Source of the DNA: Streptomyces griseoloalbus
GTDB lineage: Bacteria > Actinomycetota > Actinomycetes > Streptomycetales > Streptomycetaceae
Assembly (NCBI GenBank): GCA_014650015.1
Contig: BMUD01000016.1
Coordinates: forward strand, 62,001 to 126,000
Direction: 5' to 3'
Length of the DNA: 64,000 nucleotides
The notes beneath the pieces were generated by a model, which saw only the letters and a list, made by a program, of their open reading frames with translations, had not been told where the DNA came from and ran no database searches. Of the stretch, positions 24,327 through 31,432 are shown piece after piece (positions within the stretch are counted from its first letter, which is position 1; every line of letters begins with the position of its first letter). The position numbers and the translations under genes are program-made.

Positions 24327-25286
24327 TCAGATCGTGGTGCGCAGGGCGCGCCTGCGGTCGTGCAGGACCAGCAGCAGGGTCATGCCCATCATCACACCGA
24401 GGACCGCGCTGACGTCCCGGGCCAGTGCTCCCGCGATGGGGAGTTCGGGGGAGGGCTGCTGCATGTCGGTGAGGGTGAGCAGGTTGTAGACGCTGTAGGA
24501 GAACAGCATGCCCGAGGACACCCAGGCGGCGACCATCGGCGGGAGGAACCCGCGGGTGCCGCGGCGGGCGGTCAGGACGAGGATGCCCCAGGCCCCGGCG
24601 AGCGCCCAGACGGCCGTGCTCAGCGACAGCATGTGCCACCACAGGTCGCGGCGGTCCAGCTCGTCCGGGTCCAGGCCCAGGGTGCCGCCCGCCGCCCAGA
24701 AGATCTTGCCGCAGGCGAGCAGGACGCAGCCGGCCGCGACCAGCCGGGCCAGCGTCACCTGCAACTCACGGGTGCCGCCCACCGGTTCGTCGTACGCCAG
24801 GGGTCCGCCCAGGGCCTCCGGCCAGCGTGCCTTGGCGTAGCCCGCGAGGGCGAGGGGCAGGCCGACGCCGACGCCGACCAGCGAGATCATCACGAGGATC
24901 TGTTCGTAGATCCAGAAGTCCGGGGAGCCGGCATCCTGGTCGCGGTTCATCGCGGCGGGGCCGAGGACCGGCGCCAGCAGCAGCATGGGCACGAGCAGAC
25001 CGGTGCCCACCCAGACGGGCAGCGCCACCAGCCACGCGGGCAGGCGCTCGCCCCAGGGCCGGGAGAACGCCATCGCCAGCACGATGCCGACGGCGGCGAG
25101 GAACGCGGTCGCCGCGTTGATCGCACGCCAGTCCGCGCCGCCCATTTCCTCGGTCGGAATGAAGAAACCGAAAGTCCAGACGATTTTGATGAGCAGGTAC
25201 GGTGTCACCGCTATGGCTGCTCCAAGGCCGCCGATTTGGCGAAACCTGGTCAATCGGTCGGTCGGCTGTTCTGCCCTTACTGTCAT
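24327..25286 (-). CDS. Multi-pass membrane protein of unknown function
   Basis: The 319-aa product has about eight hydrophobic segments, for example GGLGAAIAVTPYLLIKIVWTF, FLAAVGIVLAMAFS, WLVALPVWVGTGLLVPMLLLAPV and ILVMISLVGVGVGLPLALAG. No transporter signature such as an ATP-binding cassette or major-facilitator motif is evident. It follows the KS/CLF genes in the same direction after 69 bp, so it is likely co-transcribed with them. It may belong to export, self-protection or membrane docking of the acyl-chain machinery. The family is not recognised. Confidence 0.8.
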   Translation of the reverse strand: MTVRAEQPTDRLTRFRQIGGLGAAIAVTPYLLIKIVWTFGFFIPTEEMGGADWRAINAATAFLAAVGIVLAMAFSRPWGERLPAWLVALPVWVGTGLLVPMLLLAPVLGPAAMNRDQDAGSPDFWIYEQILVMISLVGVGVGLPLALAGYAKARWPEALGGPLAYDEPVGGTRELQVTLARLVAAGCVLLACGKIFWAAGGTLGLDPDELDRRDLWWHMLSLSTAVWALAGAWGILVLTARRGTRGFLPPMVAAWVSSGMLFSYSVYNLLTLTDMQQPSPELPIAGALARDVSAVLGVMMGMTLLLVLHDRRRALRTTI

Positions 25287-25355
25287 ATCGGCACGCTATC
25301 CGGGGGTCGGTGGACGGGTCAAAACCTTCCCGGCGCATCCGCTGATATCCGCCAC

Positions 25356-26345
25356 TCAGATGAATTCTGAACCAACGGTATCGGCGCTGTGGAGTCCTAT
25401 TGCGGTGAGATGCCCGAGTTCTGAAATGGACAGCAGCAGTGCCGGTCCGCCCGCGCGGGCCAGGGTGACCAGGTCCAGGAGGCCCGATGCCGCGCAGTGC
25501 CGTGCCGGCCGTATCCCGCCGGCGGCCGGGTCCCGTACCGGGGTCCCGTCGTCGGCGAGGGCCTTGGTCACGGCGTCGTGGACCGCTGTCGCGAGGGGGG
25601 CGGCGGCCGGCGGTGCGCCGACCGCCAGGCGCACGCCGCCCGTCCCCCGGGCCAGGGCGGCGACGCGGGCGGCGCTCGCGGCGAGGGCCGCGGGATCCGC
25701 GTCACCGGCGGGTCCCGGAGGGAGGAACCGGGAGAGCCCGCCGGTGACCGTGGCGAGGGGGCGGGCGGCGCCTGCCGGGCCGGGAGTCCGCCCCCTCACG
25801 GACAGGACGACGGCCGCGGCGGCGTCGTACTCGCCGCTGCCGCCGTGGTCCTCCGGGGCCTGGTCGGTCGCGGCGGCCACCACCGTGTCCGCCCGGCCGG
25901 TGCGCAGCGCCGTCACCGCGAACTGCACGGCCTCCAGACCCGCGGTCACCGGGTTGGTGAGCGTGACCGAGAAGGCGCGGGCGCCGGTGCTGATGGCCAG
26001 CTGGCTGCCGGGCGTGTTCATCGAGAAACCAGGGACCTCGGCGGGGCTGATCCCGTGGACGCCCTCGGTGCTCAGCACGGAGTTCATCCGGTGGTGGACA
26101 CGGGCGATCGCGTACTGGGTCCCGGTGACCACACCGAACCGCTCGGCGGCGGTTCCGGTGAGCGGCGGGTCGTCATGGCGTCTGCCGAGGGCCTCGTTGC
26201 CCGCCGCCAGGAGGTAGCGGGTGGCCGGGGTGAGGTATTTCCAGCCCCGCCGGCCGAGGTGGGCGGCCGGGTCGAACCACGGGTCGCACCCGCCCGGGCG
26301 CGGCTCCTCGGCGACGGCGCCGGCCCCGATGATCTGCACGCTCAT
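25356..26345 (-). CDS. Chain-length-factor-like ketosynthase partner
   Basis: The 329-aa product has a thiolase-fold sequence but lacks the ketosynthase triad. Where the active-site TACSSG belongs (about residues 130-136) it has TNPVTAG, so no nucleophilic Cys. The HGTGT and KxxxGHT motifs are also missing or heavily changed, with only LGHLTAIGL near the end. This matches the KS-beta/chain-length-factor role in type II systems, which forms a heterodimer with the catalytic KS. It is shorter than classical factors (about 400 aa). The ATG at 26345 overlaps the stop of a 49-codon mini-ORF that links it to the KS gene, so the subunits are probably made in a coupled fashion. Confidence 0.85.
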   Translation of the reverse strand: MSVQIIGAGAVAEEPRPGGCDPWFDPAAHLGRRGWKYLTPATRYLLAAGNEALGRRHDDPPLTGTAAERFGVVTGTQYAIARVHHRMNSVLSTEGVHGISPAEVPGFSMNTPGSQLAISTGARAFSVTLTNPVTAGLEAVQFAVTALRTGRADTVVAAATDQAPEDHGGSGEYDAAAAVVLSVRGRTPGPAGAARPLATVTGGLSRFLPPGPAGDADPAALAASAARVAALARGTGGVRLAVGAPPAAAPLATAVHDAVTKALADDGTPVRDPAAGGIRPARHCAASGLLDLVTLARAGGPALLLSISELGHLTAIGLHSADTVGSEFI

Positions 26346-26491
26346 GCGGCGGCCCTCCGGGTGGGTACGGCGTGGTCGCCGCCGAAGCCGCTTCTGTTCG
26401 CCAGGACCGGGGGGCCGGCGAGTGTCGCGGGAGCGGGAGCGGGAGCGGGAGCGGGAGCGGGAGCGGGAACGGCGGCGGTGAGTGCGCTCAT
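26342..26491 (-). CDS. Mini-ORF: Pro-Ala repeat plus duplicated ketosynthase C-terminus
   Basis: This 49-codon frame starts with ATG overlapping the KS stop (ATGA) and ends with TGA overlapping the CLF start (ATGA), so it is perfectly coupled on both sides. It reads MSALTAAV, then seven Pro-Ala-type units, then a tail containing SGFGGDHAV and RRAAA. The tail is clearly homologous to the end of the upstream KS (TGFGGNNAV, WRAAA), and GFGGxNA is the conserved C-terminal motif of ketosynthases. It is most simply a leftover 3' end of a deleted or recombined KS copy. Whether the peptide is made or useful is unknown. Confidence 0.55.
   Translation of the reverse strand: MSALTAAVPAPAPAPAPAPAPATLAGPPVLANRSGFGGDHAVPTRRAAA
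26429..26470. repeat. Hexanucleotide repeat (GGGAGC)6 GGGAAC
   Basis: There are seven tandem 6-bp units between the KS and CLF genes. On the minus strand they encode alternating Pro-Ala in the mini-ORF. Slippage here would keep the mini-ORF in frame, because the unit is six bases. Confidence 0.95.
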
Positions 26492-27633
26492 GCGGCGGCC
26501 CGCCAGGTGAGCACCGCGTTGTTGCCGCCGAAGCCGGTGCCGCTCACCAGGACCGAGGGGCGGGGGAGCGGGGCCGGTCCGTCCAGCGGGACCGACAACG
26601 GGCAGTCGGGGTCCGGGGTGGTGACGTGGGCGTTGGGCGGGACCAGGCGGTGGCGCAGGACGAGCGTCGCGATCACGCAGCCGAACACGCCGGCCGCGCC
26701 CGCCGTATGCCCCATGACGGCCTTCGGCGCGTAGCCGAGCACCTCGCCGCCCGTCCCGCCGGCGGCGGTCACCGCCTCACTGACCGCGGTGGCCTCCACG
26801 GTGTCGTTGAGCGCCACCCCGGCGCGGTGCAGCACGGCCGCGCCCGGGGTGGTGCCGAGGCCGGCGAGGGCCCGGGCGGTGGCACGGCGCAGCTGTTCCC
26901 CGGACGGTTCCGGGGCCATCGGATGGTGGGCGTCGCAGCTCCAGCCGTGTCCGGCGAGCACGGCCTGCGCGGGCCTTGCGCGCCGCTCGGCGGACGCGGC
27001 GGACTCCAGCACCAGGGCGGCGGCGCCCTCCCCGGTGACCATGCCGGCGCGGTCGGCGTCGAAGGGACGGCAGCACTCGCCGTCGAGCAGCCCGAAGCGC
27101 TCCAGCGTGCCGACCGCGACGCGGGAGAAGGCGTCCCCACCGCACGCCACGACGATGTCGGCCTGGCCCGTCTCGATCAGCTCGGCGCCCCAGGCGACCG
27201 CGTAGGCGCCGGCGGAGCAGGCGGTGGAGAGGGTCTGGCCGGGGCCGCCGATGCCGAACCGGGTGGCGAGTGAGGCCGTGACCCGGTGGGTGGCGGGGAA
27301 CGGCGGGGCCGTCCCCTCGGGCCGCTCGGCCAGATCGATGTCGCCCAGGGAGGTGCCCACGGTCAGGCCGGCGTCGCACAGGTCCTGCGGAGTCAGCCCG
27401 GCCTCCGCGACGGCCTCGGCGACGGCGGTCGCCAGCAGCGCACCGGTCCGCCCGGTGCCCCCCTCGGGGCCGCCGGTGTCCGGTGCCGCGTACAGGTGCG
27501 GGCGGGCCGGCAGGCCGCAGACGTCCGGCGCGGGATCCGGCCGCCGGCTCGCGCCCAGCAGCCCCTCCCACAGGGCCCCGGTGCCGCTGCCGAAGCAGCT
27601 CACCGCGCCCAGTCCCGTGACCACCACCGTCAC
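26488..27633 (-). CDS. Beta-ketoacyl synthase (catalytic KS-alpha type)
   Basis: The product is about 381 aa and starts VVVTGLGAVSCFG, as in FabF-type ketosynthases. It has active-site Cys about 139 in LSTACSAGAYAV. The first His lies in LHRAGVALND, which departs from the usual HGTGTxxND but keeps the His. The second His lies in KAVMGHTAGAAG. The C-terminal GFGGNNAV motif is intact. With the neighbouring CLF-like partner and the carrier protein it should extend the acyl chain of the lipopeptide. GTG at 27633 is chosen because the homology begins there; an ATG at 27693 is also in frame. It is divergent from the carrier-protein operon across a 232-bp promoter region. Confidence 0.9.
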   Translation of the reverse strand: MTVVVTGLGAVSCFGSGTGALWEGLLGASRRPDPAPDVCGLPARPHLYAAPDTGGPEGGTGRTGALLATAVAEAVAEAGLTPQDLCDAGLTVGTSLGDIDLAERPEGTAPPFPATHRVTASLATRFGIGGPGQTLSTACSAGAYAVAWGAELIETGQADIVVACGGDAFSRVAVGTLERFGLLDGECCRPFDADRAGMVTGEGAAALVLESAASAERRARPAQAVLAGHGWSCDAHHPMAPEPSGEQLRRATARALAGLGTTPGAAVLHRAGVALNDTVEATAVSEAVTAAGGTGGEVLGYAPKAVMGHTAGAAGVFGCVIATLVLRHRLVPPNAHVTTPDPDCPLSVPLDGPAPLPRPSVLVSGTGFGGNNAVLTWRAAA

Positions 27634-27865
27634 CTGTGCACCTGCCTCGCTGTCCGGTCTTTCCCGATGGCGCGGCACAATGGCCGACACCATTCAGGAT
27701 GCATTCCCCGGGATTCGCGGCCCGCCGCGCTTGCAAGTACCTGCAGCGATCAGCCGCGCGCCTCGTCGCCTTCCGCCGCGCTGATCTAGCATCCAACGGC
27801 GAAACGCAATTCAAGGAATCGCGATTCGGAAAACTGCGCGAACTACCCGAGGAAAGGGAATTCCG

Positions 27866-28117
27866 GTGAGTGCCGAAACCACGCTGGACGTGTCGGAACT
27901 TCGCGAGCTGGTGGCGGACACGCTGGATGTCGAACTGTCGGCGCTGACCGACGACATCCTCCTCATCGAGGAACTGGGAGTCGACTCGGTCGTGGCCCTG
28001 GAGCTCGCGGTCACGCTCGAGCAGCGCTACGGGATCAGGATTCCCGAGGAGGAACTCGGCACGGTCCGCACGTTCCCCGACATCCGCGGTCTGCTGAACC
28101 GGAAGCTGGGCGGTTGA
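27866..28117 (+). CDS. Acyl carrier protein
   Basis: This 83-aa carrier protein has the phosphopantetheine site LGVDSVVALEL (Ser in DSV) and the usual four-helix pattern. GTG at 27866 is preceded by GGAAAGG. Its stop codon shares a base with the next start (TGATG), coupling it to the three DsrE/F/H-like genes and the dehydratase that follow. It should carry the growing chain for the KS/CLF pair encoded divergently. Confidence 0.95.
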   Translation: MSAETTLDVSELRELVADTLDVELSALTDDILLIEELGVDSVVALELAVTLEQRYGIRIPEEELGTVRTFPDIRGLLNRKLGG

Positions 28118-28488
28118 TGGACGCGCGGACGGCGGCCCCCGGCGCCGGTACCCCCACCGGCGCCGCGTCCTACTTCCTGATCGAGAGCAAGGGGAACTGG
28201 GCCGGCCCCAACGCGGGCACCTTCCTCCTGGACGCCGTGGCGCTCGCCGAAGCCGGCCACCGGGTACGGGTCCTCCTCGTGGAGGACGGCGTACTGACCG
28301 CCGTCGGCACCGACGCCCCCGAGATCCGGCGGCTCGCCGGGGCCGGGGTCGAGATCCTCGTGGACGACTTCTCGGCGGCGCAGCGCGCGCTGTCCGCCAC
28401 CACCCTGTCGCCGCACGTCAGGCTCGCCGGCATGGACGTCGCCGCCGCCGCGCTGACCGAGGACGGCTGCCGGGGGGTGTGGCACTGA
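28117..28488 (+). CDS. DsrH/TusB-like small protein
   Basis: This 123-aa protein resembles the smallest subunit of sulfur-relay heterohexamers. LVEDGVLTAVGTDAPEIRRLAGAGVEILVDDFSAAQRAL aligns by eye with the LLQDGVxAAV and VYALxEDLxARGL region of TusB. It ends in an aromatic-terminated GVWH, as TusB ends in MAW. The N-terminus is longer and has the DsrE-like opening SYFLIESKGN...AGTFLLDAVALAEAG. A single Cys (EDGCRG) lies at the C-terminus. It is translationally coupled to the carrier protein and to the next DsrE-like gene. In known systems the three proteins form one complex; a role in acyl-chain or sulfur chemistry here is inference only. Confidence 0.7.
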   Translation: MDARTAAPGAGTPTGAASYFLIESKGNWAGPNAGTFLLDAVALAEAGHRVRVLLVEDGVLTAVGTDAPEIRRLAGAGVEILVDDFSAAQRALSATTLSPHVRLAGMDVAAAALTEDGCRGVWH

Positions 28489-28898
28489 TGGCGGTGATGG
28501 AACGCCGGATGTGGGACCTGCTGCTGATCCTCACCGCCGCCCCGCACTCCGGCGACGTGGTGACCTCGGCACTGCGCCTGTCCCAGGCCGTACTCGACCG
28601 GGGCGGTTCGGTACGGGTCTGGGCCTGCGGCTACGCCAACATGATGACCCAGGACACCTTCGGGGACACCAAGCTGCCCAACACCCGTGACCCGAAGGGG
28701 CATTACCCGTCCCCGTCGGCCGTCGTGCAGCGGATGATCGCCGACGGCGAGGGCCGCTTCGGCTGGATCGCCTGCACCGCCTGCTCCGAGGAGCGCGGTG
28801 CCGTGCACCACGTCCCCCAGGTACGGCACCGCTCGCCGCTGCGGCTGGCGAGGACCATCGCGAGTGCCCGGCAGACGCTCTACCTCGGAGGGGCCTGA
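28488..28898 (+). CDS. DsrE/TusD-like small protein
   Basis: The 136-aa product has the DsrE fold pattern: strand LLLILTAAPHSGDVVTSALRLSQAVLDRGGSVRVWACGYAN, then a loop, then FGWIACTACSEERGA. In TusD/DsrE the sulfur-carrying Cys sits in xICxAAxxRRGV. The aligned position here is Cys 96, with Cys 99 three residues on. So the subunit that carries persulfide in the known systems retains its Cys. A longer insert of about 20 residues with Gly/Pro/His lies before it. Coupled TGATG overlaps occur on both sides. The family call is by motif comparison; function in this cluster is unknown. Confidence 0.72.
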   Translation: MAVMERRMWDLLLILTAAPHSGDVVTSALRLSQAVLDRGGSVRVWACGYANMMTQDTFGDTKLPNTRDPKGHYPSPSAVVQRMIADGEGRFGWIACTACSEERGAVHHVPQVRHRSPLRLARTIASARQTLYLGGA

Positions 28899-29323
28899 TG
28901 AGCAGCACCACCACCGCCGCCGCCCGCACCGGGCTGGGCCCGCCCGTGCTGTGCGTCCTGGACCGCGCCTACCGGGGCGCCGTCGAGGTGCAGTTCTTCC
29001 ACGCCCTGTACGGACTGCTCGATCTGCACGGGCAGTTCCAGCGGGTGGACGTCGCGCTGCGCGGCGCCGCGGTCACCATGGCCGTCGAGGAGGACGTCTA
29101 CCGGCCGTCGGTGCGGCTCGGCACGATGACGCTGGACACGCTGCCGGACTACCGCGGCTCCGTGCGCGACCTGATCGCCGAGGACTTCACCGTCTACGTG
29201 GACCGGGACGCGGTGACGGCGCTGGGATTCGCCCCGGAACGGCTCGTCGCCGGGACGATCTGCGTCGATGCGGCCGAACTGGCGCTGCGCTGGCCCGAGT
29301 ACGACCAGGTGTGGTTCGTATGA
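28898..29323 (+). CDS. DsrF/TusC-like small protein
   Basis: The 141-aa product starts with a strand, PPVLCVLDRAYRGAVEVQFFHALYGLLDL, and continues with paired strands and helices of DsrE-like type (VDVALRGAAVTMAVEEDVYRPS). It ends ALRWPEYDQVWFV, very like the C-terminal ELANYDVILRF of TusC. The third subunit of a DsrEFH/TusBCD-like trio is therefore present, although the gene order is H-E-F-like rather than E-F-H. A Cys occurs in GTICVDAAE. Its stop overlaps the dehydratase start in ATGA. Confidence 0.68.
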   Translation: MSSTTTAAARTGLGPPVLCVLDRAYRGAVEVQFFHALYGLLDLHGQFQRVDVALRGAAVTMAVEEDVYRPSVRLGTMTLDTLPDYRGSVRDLIAEDFTVYVDRDAVTALGFAPERLVAGTICVDAAELALRWPEYDQVWFV

Positions 29324-30249
29324 CCGGGGCTGCCTACGCGGCACCGCTGCGCGCGGTGGACCGGATCGAGGTGCTGTCCGAGGGGCCCGATGCGAGGCTC
29401 GTGCTGCACAAGACCGTCGACCCCGACGACCCGTACATGGCGGGGCACTTCCCGGGGCTGACCCTGCTGCCGGCCGTGTTCGTCCTCGAGGCGCTGCGGC
29501 AGGCGGTGACCACCCTCGTCGGCGCGGACGAGCCGCTGAACCTGCTCGAGGTGCGGTCGGGGCGCTGGCTGGCGCCGATGCAGGGCGGCGACGAGATCCG
29601 CCTGGACGTCACCGTGACACAGGCCGGCGCCGGGCGCCGGCTGGTGACCGCGGACGGCGTCCGGCAGGACGGCACACCCGTCGCGGCGGTGAAGGCGACG
29701 CTCGGCGACCGTGACGCCGTCCTCGCCGCGCAGCCGCCGGCGGACCTGGCGCCCCCCGCCGCCGACGGGCCGCCCGGACCCGACTACACGGGGATCCTCG
29801 GCCTGCTGCCGGTCCGTCACCCCATGCTCATGGTGGACCGGGTCGAGGCCCTCGACCCCGGCCGCGTGATCACCGTCACCAAGGCGGTCTCCGGCTCCGA
29901 ACCCTGCTACCAGGGGCTGCCCGACGGACTGCCCCTGTCGCGGTACATGTACCCCCGGTCGCTGATGCTGGAGTCCTTCGGGCAGGCCTCGGTGCTGCTG
30001 TGGCTGTCCACCGGCACCGCCGAGGGCGTGCCCGTGGCCGCGGCCTTCCGCGACTGCCGCTTCTTCGGCGAGGTGCGCCCCGGCGCCGTGCTGCGCCATG
30101 TGTCGCGGATCGACCGGCTGATGGCCGACAACGTCTTCGTCTCCGGACAGACCTGGGACGGCGACCGGTGCGTGATGACGGTCGGCGCCCTCGTCGGGTC
30201 GAGCCGGCCGCGCGAGCGGGTCGACCGCGCGCTGACCTCCGCCTCCTGA
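29320..30249 (+). CDS. Double-hotdog FabA/FabZ-like dehydratase
   Basis: This 309-aa protein has two hotdog domains. The N-terminal half has PYMAGHFPGLTLLPAVFVLEALRQAV, keeping the catalytic His (about 43) and Glu (about 57) of FabZ-type dehydratases. The C-terminal half opens LLPVRHPMLMVDRV, as FabZ does, and keeps MLESFGQAS. The HFPG His, however, is lost (CYQGLPDGLP). The active site is therefore probably formed once per pair, as in other double-hotdog dehydratases. It should dehydrate 3-hydroxyacyl-ACP during build-up of the unsaturated lipopeptide side chain. It is the last gene of the acp operon and is followed by a strong terminator. Confidence 0.88.
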   Translation: MTGAAYAAPLRAVDRIEVLSEGPDARLVLHKTVDPDDPYMAGHFPGLTLLPAVFVLEALRQAVTTLVGADEPLNLLEVRSGRWLAPMQGGDEIRLDVTVTQAGAGRRLVTADGVRQDGTPVAAVKATLGDRDAVLAAQPPADLAPPAADGPPGPDYTGILGLLPVRHPMLMVDRVEALDPGRVITVTKAVSGSEPCYQGLPDGLPLSRYMYPRSLMLESFGQASVLLWLSTGTAEGVPVAAAFRDCRFFGEVRPGAVLRHVSRIDRLMADNVFVSGQTWDGDRCVMTVGALVGSSRPRERVDRALTSAS

Positions 30250-30260
30250 ATTCCGGCCTC

Positions 30261-30298
30261 GAAGCGGCCCCCGCCACCCTCCCGGCGGGGGCCGCTTC
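30261..30298. terminator. Bidirectional terminator hairpin
   Basis: GAAGCGGCCCCCGCC and GGCGGGGGCCGCTTC form a perfect 15-bp stem with an 8-nt loop. It lies between the convergent dehydratase and thioesterase-like genes. Confidence 0.92.
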
Positions 30299-30304
30299 GC
30301 CGTC

Positions 30305-31105
30305 TCAGGGCGCCGCGTACGTGCCGATGATCCCGTTGACCACCTCGGCCACGCGGCCGTCGCGCAGCATGTCGGCGTGGTCGACGTCGACGTCCACGGT
30401 CCGCCCGGCCAGCGCCGCACCCGCCGAGGGCGTACGGGAGCTCACCGCGGTCCCGGTGCGCCAGGCGGCGGCCGGGTCGACGCGACGCGCGGCGTCCAGG
30501 TAGGAGACGTACGACCGGAACACCGCGACGAACTCGTCCAGCAGCTCGGTGTCCAGCTCCTCGCGGGTGAACGCCGCACCGGCCCGCTCCATGAAGATCC
30601 GTTCGAGGATGCCGCCGTAGTCGCCGAAGTCCACGGCGTCCCTCCGCGCGGCGTCCGCCTCCTGCTGGGCGGCGCTCACCTCGTCGGCGGTCAGCACCGA
30701 GGCGAACTGGTTCATCATCGCGGCGAAGTCCCGGTACAGGCCGGCCGGGGCCGGCACCTCCGGCTCGAACAGCACCAGGTGGGGCGCCTCGCCCTGCCGG
30801 GCGGCGATCCGGGCGGCGAGCTCGCCGGCGAAGACGCTGCCGGCGCAGTAGCCGAGCACGGCCCGTACCGTACGGCCGTCGGCCGCCGCCTCGCCGTCCC
30901 ACAGCGCGAGGTAGTCCTCGGCCGTCGGGCGGGCGGTGCCGGCGGGCTGCCGGGTCTCCCACAGGGCGAGCGCCGGGTCGAGGCGCGGGGCGAGGTCCGA
31001 GAAGGCCGAGTCGGACCGGCCCGTGGTGGCGAAGTCGACGGCGAGCACCAGGCCGCCGCCGCCCCGGCCGGGGTTGAGCACTTTCCATCCGCTGAGCTGT
31101 GTCAT
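30305..31105 (-). CDS. Thioesterase-like protein with cysteine nucleophile (candidate aminoacyl shuttle)
   Basis: This 266-aa alpha/beta-hydrolase-like protein of the NRPS thioesterase group has the nucleophile elbow LGYCAGSVFAGELA, with Cys (about 87) in place of Ser. The His is probably in VDVDHADMLRDGRVAEVVNG near the end, as in TE domains. Cys variants of this fold are known as aminoacyl transferases that move residues between carrier proteins (SyrC in syringomycin, CmaE in coronatine). This cluster has two modules needing residues from separate A-PCP proteins, so such a shuttle would fit well. It could also be a plain hydrolase. The ATG at 31105 has CTGGAG upstream. A hairpin separates it from the ferredoxin gene. 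Confidence 0.75.
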   Translation of the reverse strand: MTQLSGWKVLNPGRGGGGLVLAVDFATTGRSDSAFSDLAPRLDPALALWETRQPAGTARPTAEDYLALWDGEAAADGRTVRAVLGYCAGSVFAGELAARIAARQGEAPHLVLFEPEVPAPAGLYRDFAAMMNQFASVLTADEVSAAQQEADAARRDAVDFGDYGGILERIFMERAGAAFTREELDTELLDEFVAVFRSYVSYLDAARRVDPAAAWRTGTAVSSRTPSAGAALAGRTVDVDVDHADMLRDGRVAEVVNGIIGTYAAP

Positions 31106-31147
31106 GGGTCTGTCCACTCCAGTACGGGGGCGGGAACACGGGAAACG

Positions 31148-31210
31148 GCCGCGGGTCCGGTGCCTCGCCGACGCCCGAGGAGACGTCGAGGAGGGCACCG
31201 GACCCGCGGC
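31148..31210. terminator. Hairpin after the ferredoxin gene
   Basis: GCCGCGGGTCCGGTGCC (31148-31164) and GGCACCGGACCCGCGGC (31194-31210) are perfect 17-bp inverted repeats around a 29-nt spacer. It lies downstream of the P450-ferredoxin pair on the minus strand. Confidence 0.7.
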
Positions 31211-31229
31211 CCGGGGACGGGGGACGGGA

Positions 31230-31427
31230 TCAGCCGCCGGAGATCCGGACTGCCTTGCCCGGGCAGAGGTGCTCCGCGACCTTGCGGGCGTCGTCGGCGT
31301 CGGTGCCGGTGGGCGTCTCGTTCAGGACGACCACCATCCCGTCGTCCTCCTGGTCGAAGACGGACGGGGCGTGCAGCGTGCACAGCCCGGCCCCGATACA
31401 GCGGTCGCGCTCGGCGTGGACCTTCAT
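31230..31427 (-). CDS. 3Fe-4S-type ferredoxin
   Basis: This 65-aa ferredoxin has CIGAGLC, then a long spacer, then HLCPGKAV. That is three cluster Cys with the second position of the first motif replaced (C-x-x-x-x-x-C), as in Streptomyces 3Fe-4S ferredoxins that serve P450s. It starts 5 bp after the P450 stop, so it is almost certainly the electron donor of that enzyme. Confidence 0.95.
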   Translation of the reverse strand: MKVHAERDRCIGAGLCTLHAPSVFDQEDDGMVVVLNETPTGTDADDARKVAEHLCPGKAVRISGG

Positions 31428-31432
31428 CGCGG

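Noticed and set aside
25356-26345. A second catalytic ketosynthase
   Set aside because: The active-site Cys is absent (TNPVTAG) and the His motifs are lost, so it is annotated as a chain-length-factor-like partner.
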